A DNA stretch of 64,000 bases from Candidula unifasciata. Its lineage: Eukaryota > Mollusca > Gastropoda > Stylommatophora > Geomitridae. The stretch lies in assembly GCA_905116865.2 (NCBI GenBank), contig CAJHNH020001158.1, positions 1-64,000 of the forward strand, in the 5' to 3' direction. A program made the position numbers and the translations under genes. This document shows, one piece after another, positions 56,824 through 64,000 of the stretch (its first letter is position 1; the number at the start of each line of letters is the position of its first letter). The notes under the pieces are model-generated. The model was not told where the DNA came from. It worked only from the letters and a program-made list of their open reading frames with translations, and searched no databases.

Positions 56824-57394
56824 CCCCCCCCCCCCCCCCCCCCCCCCAGCCTGAAATGTGTAGTAGGAAGATTCCTAAGAAATAGATGCCATGGGGGTTG
56901 TATTGACTACCGATGCCGGATGGCTGACACAAAGAAAACATTGGGAGAGATAAAACAGCGCCAACCCAGTATTATTATTATATTTCAGGGGTGGGGGCTA
57001 GTTATAAAGTAGTAATAATATTGCTTATCATCATCATCATAATTATTATTATTAGGTGCTAAATAGCAAATAAATATAATCCTGTACATGAAATAATATG
57101 AACAGCATCAACAAATGTTTAAAAAGAGAATTTCTACACATAGTCCCGGGGGGGGGGGGGAAGGGAGAGAGGTCACTCTATACAATTGCAAATATTCTAA
57201 GAGTGGATGGGATTGCTCAGCCCGAAGATCATCCCAAACGTTATTATGGGTTGAAGCTGAGCTCCCCTCCAGCTGGGGGGGGGGGGCATGTTGTTTGGGT
57301 CCCCTCTTACTGACGCCGCTGTGGAGCGTTTAAGCCGTATAACAAGATGTTTTGAATGTTTTTGACTGTATAGCATACATTTGTGTTTTGTCTT
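56824..57394. other. Intergenic, C24 run and ATT/ATC microsatellite
   Basis: C run 56824-56847, a short TCATCATCATCATAATTATT stretch near 57027, and G runs near 57149 and 57277. No gene. Confidence 0.4.
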
Positions 57395-57580
57395 CTTTTT
57401 CTTCCTCTTCTTCTTCTTCTGCTTTTGCCCTTAAACAGCCCTTGGCACTTTGTGTTGTAGTTTGCAGCTTAGCTGTGTTATCTGTGCCTTTCAGGCCAAC
57501 ACATCTGATTTCAGCAAATCCTTAGTTAATCGCCTTTTACGACATGCTTGTTAAGGGGCAGTGTGCTTTATTCCAAGAAG
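57395..57580 (-). repeat. SINE-6 copy, (GAA)-tailed
   Basis: TCTTCTTCTTCTGCTTTTGC, CCTTGGCACTTTGTGTTGTA, TATCTGTGCCTTTCAGGCCA, CACATCTGATTTCAGC, GCCTTTTACGACATGCTTGT. Confidence 0.8.
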
Positions 57581-57924
57581 AAAATCCAGCGCTGTGCGCC
57601 TACCACTGTTCTTGGTTTTCTGGTTGTGACTGTATCTTCTTGTTTCTCCCGCCATTTTTCTTACACATCTCATCTGACATGTTGTAACTTTGCACTTATA
57701 TTTTCTAGAACTGTGTCTAACATTGACAGCACATTGTTGGCACGCATAACCCATTTATCAGTTATTGTGTGTGTGTGTGTGTGTTGATAATATTTTTTCC
57801 TTTTGCATTGTTTTCTATGTGTCTGTCCAATCCTTCATCCTCTATGAATAAACTTCCTAGGTACTTAGAACTCCTTTGCATGTTTTAATGTCTCTCCTTT
57901 AACAGCGGTTATAGGTGATATGTT

Positions 57925-58128
57925 TCTTCTTCTTCTTCTTCTTCATCGCGTTTACAAGCTGAATGCTCCGGTGGAAAGTTTTTTGGTATGTACAGACGTT
58001 TGGTTCCTTATCCCTCATGCAGATGTACTGATGTACTCCGACTTCAAAGAAAGTCTCTAATTAGTCGACTCCTATGACATGCTTCTCTTGTTTTCCCTCA
58101 CAGTGCGGCACCAGAACGCACAGGGGAG
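57925..58128 (-). repeat. SINE-1 copy, internally shortened
   Basis: TTCTTCTTCTTCTTCTTCAT, GCTCCGGTGGAAAGTTTTTT, GATGTACTCCGACTTCAAAG, GTCGACTCCTATGACATGCT, CGCACAGGGGAGG. Missing about 80 bases of the middle. Confidence 0.8.
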
Positions 58129-58129
58129 G

Positions 58130-59390
58130 CGTTGAACTTGTGTTCTTATATTTACTATCAAGTATTTTGTGTCTTCGGTATTTATTTTGAGATTACATTT
58201 CTTGCAACAGGTGTTGAAGCTGTTTAATTATTTTTGTGATGTATACTTCAGATAGAAACAGCACTTACTTACCTCTCCCATATTGCAATGCTAGACATCG
58301 GTGCTGTACTGGCATATTTCACACATGGACTTGGTCTCTGGTCTGAAGCACACGACTTGCCAGGTATTTAACTCACAAATGACTGCGTTGTTTCTTTGCC
58401 CGAACTTGTCTGAACTAGTTAACAGCTGCGCTAATTATGACATAAAACCATTTTTAATTTATTTGGCTCACTGGTTAAAGCTCAGACGTGATCTCAGATG
58501 TAACAAGGCACGCTATAATTTATAAGAAATCAGTCGCAATACCGCACACACCAGTAACGTTAATTACTGAACCTACAGCGGCAATATGCGATACACGACA
58601 GCACACGTTTTGGCATAAGGGTACCCGGCGGGGTTTTTGGGCGTTATTCTCGTTAGAACGTACAGGTCCATAACCTCTTATAGGCTTTTGTGTGTAGACG
58701 CGAATTTGACACAAGTGCGGTCTTGTCGCGGCCGGCAACAGAGTAAACTCAAGTAAATATCGACTCGCCAGTGATTGGTTCAGATCGGGGGTTGTTTTTA
58801 CTACGAGCCATTGGCAGCAAGCACAACATTATTGCGAACCTACACACACACCTGGGCTAACTCGATTACTTTAAATCGACAAACAAATGAATTCCTTTTC
58901 GATCACTACAATAGGGAATCCACAATAATCGTTGCGTAAATTCAGTAGGGACCCGAAAGCAATTAGGAATATCGTTTGAAGATATCATTAATCTAATATT
59001 GTTATATTATGTTCTTTCAAGCAAGTTCATTACTATTTTATATTATTGAAAAAAAAAAAACTTGCATCCATTTTGATAGCACTGTCTGTTTATATTTAAA
59101 AACGCAAATTTAACTGACTACCTGGTCATTGGTAGGGACATTACTACTCAAAATAAGCTCACTGGTATTGTATTTTATAGCGGGGTACAATATGGTGGAA
59201 GCTGGAAGTAATAGCAAGGGCGCCCACACAAAGAACACTTTGGGAAGGGGAGGTGAGCTCAAAGAACCTTCTTTGAGTGCTCAATAATAAGTTTTTTTTT
59301 TTTTTTTTTTTTTTTTTTGATAACAATAACAGCACCCTACCCCGAAAGCTGGGGTATTTTGACTATGTTGAATATCGTGGTAAAAGTATA
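58130..59390. other. Intergenic, no gene
   Basis: About 1.3 kb with no repeat family or ORF of note except a T run (59291-59318). 58620-58860 is relatively GC-rich and contains a GATTGG CCAAT-box word, so a distal promoter is possible but unsupported. Confidence 0.35.
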
Positions 59391-59395
59391 GTTAA

Positions 59396-59604
59396 GGTTC
59401 CTTTACCACGCCTTTCAGGCGTATTAGGAATATAGGACTAGACCTACATTTTATAGACCAAACGGCACTTGGTGGGGTGTGTGGTCAGCTTTACTTCCCA
59501 GCACTGAATGGTACCCATTCAAAAGTGCCCGGCCCTCGTCAGGAACCGAACCGACGACCTTCCGATCCGCAGACCAGCGTCTAGCCGCTAGACCACGATG
59601 GCTT
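59396..59604 (-). repeat. SINE-3 copy (tRNA-derived)
   Basis: CCACGCCTTTCAGGCGTATT hairpin end, GGACTAGACCTACATTTTAT, CGGCACTTGGTGGGGTGTG, and head GACCTTCCGATCCGCAGACC, TCTAGCCGCTAGACCACGAT. Confidence 0.85.
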
Positions 59605-60445
59605 CTTTGTGATCGTGGTGGCCTGGATACAACGGCAATGGAGAGTGTACATTTTCTAGAAACAGACGAAAAAGCAACCGCTGTGAAGGTGGATACAAGG
59701 CATTGAAGACCGAAGATACATGAAAGCATCTAGGGCTAGACAACTAGCTAGAGAAACACAGACCTTTAGGAATGATGTGAAGAGAGCGACGTTCTGTAAA
59801 ACACAGGCGACTGCTGCTGATGATCATATAAACAATATAAACTAACTAGCACTGTGTTTTATGTAAGGGTTACCAGATGGAAGCAGCAGACCTTAACACA
59901 AGCCAAGGGCGGGTAACTTGATTTCAGGTTTTAAACTCAAAACAGGAGCGCCGAACCTCGGTCTTGAACCCATTCAAAACTTTGTAAAGTTTTGATTTAT
60001 ATAACTCTCTTTATTTTAGATATTATTTTATATTATTAATTTTTGTTTGACACATCATCATCACCATCATTAACACTGTCTCTAGAGCGCCCCTTAAAAC
60101 ATTTTTTAAAGAGCTTTAGGGGCACCATAATGGAGCAGTCATTCATTGCAAAGCTGGTCATGCGTCTTAGTACACTTGATCCTGCAGCGAGGCGATACCG
60201 TCATTTGGAGGTGACAGCTGGGTCTCCGGCATAGACGCCATAGCTTTTGATGTATATGTTGTTTATTGCGTCCTTCTGTCTTTCTACTTTTTTCTATGAT
60301 TACTGATCAATACATATCTATTTGTTTATTGTGTCTCGTGTGTCCTTCTATCTTTAAAATACTTCTACCTTTATGTTTATTTATATGATTGACAAATATT
60401 ATTAGCTTTTTTTTTTTAATTCGTCCCCATGTGGGATGCAACTTT
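59605..60445. other. Intergenic, no gene
   Basis: No recognised family. The ORF at 60043-60234 has no detectable similarity. Confidence 0.35.
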
Positions 60446-60449
60446 TTTT

Positions 60450-60619
60450 AAAGCCCCACCCTGGCTTTTGCCGGGGGCCCTAAATAGAGCCAGGCCATAA
60501 ATATGTCCTAATGGATGAACGGGGTTTCTGGGACCTCTCCACATATGATCCTCATCCGCATGGGGGCACCTTGTGTCACCGTGTGTCTATTGCTTTGTGT
60601 GATGTCCTGGTGGGGTACA

Positions 60620-60666
<47 letters not shown>
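60450..60666 (+). repeat. REP-5 copy with (ACAT)n tail
   Basis: GCCCCACCCTGGCTTTTGCC, GGGTTTCTGGGACCTCTCCA, TGATCCTCATCCGCATGG, GTGTGATGTCCTGGTGGGGT, then ACATACATACAT for about 40 bases. Confidence 0.9.
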
Positions 60667-60669
<3 letters not shown>

Positions 60670-60835
60670 GATTGAAGATTAATGATCACTATTTGTTTAT
60701 GCTCTCTAGTATGTCCTTCTATCTTTATACTGTTTTCTATCAGTACCGATGATTACATGACTACGTGGTTATGTGCTTATGTTGTCTAATATGTCCTACT
60801 ATCTTTCAATGAGAACTGATCAGTACTTGTTTGCT

Positions 60836-61124
60836 TCTTCTTCTTCTTCTTCGCGATCACCAGCTGTAAACTCTGGCGGAAGGTTCTGGTTGCTCGTCCA
60901 CTACTGAACTGCAGTCCTGCTCCAGAACCTGAGTGTTGCGTGTGCATCAGTTTTACAGATCTCATTCTCTTGAATACAGACTGCTGGTTCCTTGCCTCTC
61001 CGGCAGATGCACTCCGACTTCAAAGGAAGCTTCCCAATTAGTCGACTCTTACGACATGCTTTTGGGGAGGCAGTGGGTCTATTCTTGTTTTCCCCACAAT
61101 GGGGCCCCGGAACCCACACGGGGG
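60836..61124 (-). repeat. SINE-1 copy, full length, 14-bp TSD
   Basis: 289 bp from TCTTCTTCTTCTTCTTCGCG to ACCCACACGGGGG, flanked by AGTACTTGTTTGCT at 60822-60835 and 61125-61138. Confidence 0.93.
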
Positions 61125-61424
61125 AGTACTTGTTTGCTAATTTATTATATCATTTCTTCGGCCTCTGATGCTCCCTGTCTGTTTATTTCTGTGTACTCGT
61201 TGAAAGCTCGCTAACTTAGTGTGTTCAGTATTGCCACCATAATTGAAGCTGGTAACATCTATTGTAAACTACACTTAGTAGTGTTTCGGTTACGAATACA
61301 AGATAGAATCCCCAAAACTCTTTATAAGGTAGCCACAAAAATTCTCGAATTTTACGATCCATCTATAAATTTGTCCCCTCCTGGGTGCTGCCTGGTTTTT
61401 GTTTAGGTTAAGACAAGGGATCAA

Positions 61425-61590
61425 CATCATGGCATAAGGGTAGTAACCTGAAAGTGCTTCTTTCTACTTCTGACTCAAGCCTAAGTCCGAAGAATCTTAG
61501 CGCAGTGCTCGAACTCCGTAGCACCGGTGAAGATCCTGAAATACATTGGGTATATTTTTCAACTCCAAGTTTTTCCCGGGCAGCGAATCT
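61425..61590 (-). repeat. SINE-4 copy, head missing
   Basis: GGGATCAACATCATGGCATA, GGTAGTAACCTGAAAGTGCT, CTACTTCTGACTCAAGCCTA, CGAACTCCGTAGCACCGGTG, TTTTTCAACTCCAAGT. Confidence 0.75.
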
Positions 61591-62390
61591 CAGTCCGTAT
61601 GGCAGACCAATAAGGCAGATCCCAGAAAACCCGTTCAATCTCCAAAAAAGTTACAGTTAGGGCACCTGTAAGGTTACACCAGCCTGGAGTAACCTGCAGT
61701 CCTATAGTCTTAGTTGAGCTTTCAACTTGACCACTGCTGGATCACCCCATGCCTGCTCCAATCATGTGCCAGCGAAAATCAAATGAAATGTTCCTTACTA
61801 TCCCATGTGAAAAAGTGGTGAACACATAACTAGTCCCGGAACAATCTAGAAATATGCGCAGGCAGTAAATGCAAATGGCAGTCGCTAGAGGGCGCCAAAG
61901 CTAATAGTCGCCACCAGAAATAAAGTTTGTCGTTGATGAAAAAAAGTCGGGCACGATAAGATGGCTATCGCACGTAGAATTATTACATAAGTTACTCCAC
62001 CAACCTACACATAAACCGGCTACCGGCCTTGTTGAATATCACGACTCAGCCGCTGCACAAATGACAGGCATTCCACATGAACAAGACAGCTCACATGGCT
62101 GCACCAAACACTAAGCTAAGTAGCTCAGACAGCGAAATCACAGACTAGTCCAAATGTGGAAACTGCATTAGATGCAGTCCTCTTCGTGCAAGGGCGTGTC
62201 GTATTTGACTTTAATTTTAACCGCTAAAGCTTGGAAGTGTTATCTCCCGGTTTACTGCAAGTTAAAAAAAAAAGGTTTTTTCACAGACGGTGTTTTTTAA
62301 AGCGTACTTTTTTAGTGTCTTAGGTGAAACATAAAAACATAATGCTGGAAAAGCACAAGGTCGGCCAGGCAGCAAATGTCGTTTATGAAA
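61591..62390. other. Intergenic, no gene
   Basis: No repeat family or coding similarity recognised. Confidence 0.35.
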
Positions 62391-62394
62391 ACAG

Positions 62395-62475
62395 TCCAGC
62401 TCCATCGGGACCTGTACCCAGGATCTTCGAATTCACATGCGAGCGTCTAGCCGCTACACAACGGCGGCTCTCCCA
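62395..62475 (-). repeat. tRNA-like SINE head (SINE-3-like)
   Basis: On the minus strand: CGTTGTGTAGCGGCTAGACG (box A) and CTGGGTACAGGTCCCGATGG (degenerate box B). Body not followed. Confidence 0.55.
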
Positions 62476-62476
62476 T

Positions 62477-62660
62477 CTCATATAATATAATAACAACTAA
62501 CACAGTTTCCACGTCTTATACATTATAACAATAACAATTCAAACAGTTTCCACATCCCAGACAATATAACACTAACAACTCAAGCAGTTTCCACATCCCA
62601 GACAATATAACATTAACAACACACACTGTTTTTCACGGTCCCATTCAATACCACAGCAAG
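62477..62660. repeat. ~43-bp minisatellite, 4 copies
   Basis: AACAGTTTCCACATCCCAGA plus CAATATAACACTAACAACTC-type units, the outer two decayed. Confidence 0.8.
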
Positions 62661-62935
62661 GGACCCTGTTTCCAGATCACACAAAGTACCACTAGAACAC
62701 ATCGCAGTTTCTTACCAGGGTACAGAGTTGCCTAAACCCCCAGAGATAATGATTCGTGGTCAAACCAACAGATCGATATACAAGTTCGTGATGTGGCATA
62801 AAGACGCCTCTGGTACTGTTAGTATATGCTGGTAATTGTGCCCTGAGTAAGAAAACATGTTTCCCTACATCATAATAATGGTCAGTTAATAAATATCATT
62901 ACTATCTGTATTGATCACTTTTTTAAAGGTGGTAT

Positions 62936-63175
62936 GGGGCGTCTGTGGCTTAGGCGTTGCGAACGCGCTTCGTAATGCCGGGGTGCCGGATTCGATCTTA
63001 ATTGCGGACGATTTGTAATGTTTTAGTTTCGACAGTGACACCGAGAGCTGACCTTTCAACAAGCAATGGCTCACTACTGAACACATAATTTGACTAGAAA
63101 AACCACAAAAGCTAAAAAAAAAAAAAAAATGCTGCGATTGGTTCTGCAACGTCCTGTAAAGGATACGTAACTAAA
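62936..63175 (+). repeat. SINE-2 copy
   Basis: GGCGTCTGTGGCTTAGGCGT (box A), GGGTGCCGGATTCGATCTTA (box B), AGCAATGGCTCACTACTGAA, TTCTGCAACGTCCTGTAAAG, GATACGTAACTAAA. An A run interrupts the body. Confidence 0.87.
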
Positions 63176-63419
63176 TTTATAGGACAAAATGTGTGAGGAT
63201 CTTGAGTCTGAGTATTTATGGTCCTCACAGTCTCTACAGGTTAGGATTTTTATAAGCTTTTGTTAAGTTCCGGTTTGTTTGTTTGTTTGTTTGGTTCAGT
63301 TTTTTGTCTTCACTCTTGAATGAACAACAAAAGCTCCACCAGCTTATCGAGCATTTAAGTGCAAAGTTCGTGAGTCCACTGTTCCACACGTTCGGCCAGT
63401 GGTTCCTCGATTGATGCTG

Positions 63420-63640
63420 ATTGTTCAACCACTCTGCCGGAAAGTTCTGATTGTTCAACCACTTCTGGACTTGAGTCTTGTTCCAGGGCTGGAATTTTGC
63501 GTGCACATCCGTTTTACAGATCGGGCTTATATGTATGCAGACTGTTGGTACATCGTCTCTTAAGTAGATGCACCATAATTTCGAAGGAAACATCCACACT
63601 CAGTAGATGTTTACGACATGCTTGTTGGTGGTTGTTGGCC
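63420..63640 (-). repeat. SINE-1 copy, diverged
   Basis: CTCTGCCGGAAAGTTCTGAT, CCACTTCTGGACTTGAGTCT, GTGCACATCCGTTTTACAGA, ATGTATGCAGACTGTTGGT, TTACGACATGCTTGTTGGTG. Confidence 0.75.
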
Positions 63641-64000
63641 TATCCCTTCGTCCCCTCTCTTCCACTCACACTGGAAACATACGATAGTCATATAGGACGT
63701 GAAATAACTGTGACTAGTACGTACACGTCCTGGGCCTGTGATCTTGCGTTCGAATCTTCATCGAGCCTTGGATTATTTCTGAAATGGTTTTGAGCTTGTA
63801 GGTCGGTACATAGCATACAGAGAGTACGGGGAAATGGTATGGAAAGTAAACGGATTTTGAATCAAGCACTTCGTCTAAAAAACAAGTCTTGCGCTGTTGC
63901 CATCACATATAATTTCTTTTCGTCTTCTCTATACTTGGCTTTGCTCTATACAATTTTTGTTGTTGTTGTTGTTGTTGGTAAGTGCCTATGTCCGTATTCT

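Noticed and set aside
59479..59706. ORFs at both strands near 59.5 kb
   Set aside because: Overlap a tRNA-derived SINE-3 copy; no protein family resemblance.

Overview
This is eukaryotic nuclear DNA from an intron-rich, repeat-rich animal genome. The two real genes have animal orthologues, and the dense tRNA-derived SINEs, non-LTR fragments, Merlin and mariner relics, minisatellites and long G/C homopolymers suggest a lophotrochozoan, possibly a mollusc. That taxonomic guess is an inference from overall character, not from a marker. There are no operons, bacterial genes or CRISPR arrays.

Two protein-coding genes are supported and they converge tail to tail. (1) WBP11 (WW-domain-binding protein 11, a spliceosomal PQBP1/PP1 partner) lies on the + strand at 4437-39495. 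I reconstruct 14 coding exons and about 667 residues. As given, exon 13 carries one extra base near 37716 that would truncate the protein. (2) FOXJ1 (forkhead regulator of motile cilia) lies on the - strand at 55333-49666. It has 3 coding exons and 422 residues, and its second intron starts with a GC splice donor inside the forkhead codons. About 10 kb of repeats separates the two stop codons.

Nearly everything else is mobile or tandem DNA. WBP11 intron 1 holds a decayed non-LTR retrotransposon split by a second, 5'-truncated one. Intron 3 holds two diverged Merlin (ISXO2-like DDE) transposase genes, convergent, between two inverted copies of a dispersed repeat that share a 32-bp perfect match. 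Intron 4 holds an IS630/Tc1-like relic. Intron 8 holds a 948-bp mariner with recognisable terminal inverted repeats and TA duplications but an internal deletion. SINE-like families, named here SINE-1 to REP-8, recur on both strands. Several copies have target-site duplications of 11-14 bp, and one SINE-1 copy sits inside another.

Tandem arrays include a 32-bp array (2766-3355), a 19-bp array (47516-47990) and a 34-bp array (44941-45262). Three arrays look like amplified pieces of SINEs. Three dispersed families and two LINE families share a (GAA)n 3' tail, which suggests shared retrotransposition machinery.

The most useful items for follow-up are the exon-13 frameshift, the paired Merlin locus, the GC-AG intron, the shared (GAA)n tail, SINE-seeded minisatellites, and the repeated 3'UTR of WBP11. 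I did not find a convincing new biological system beyond these.
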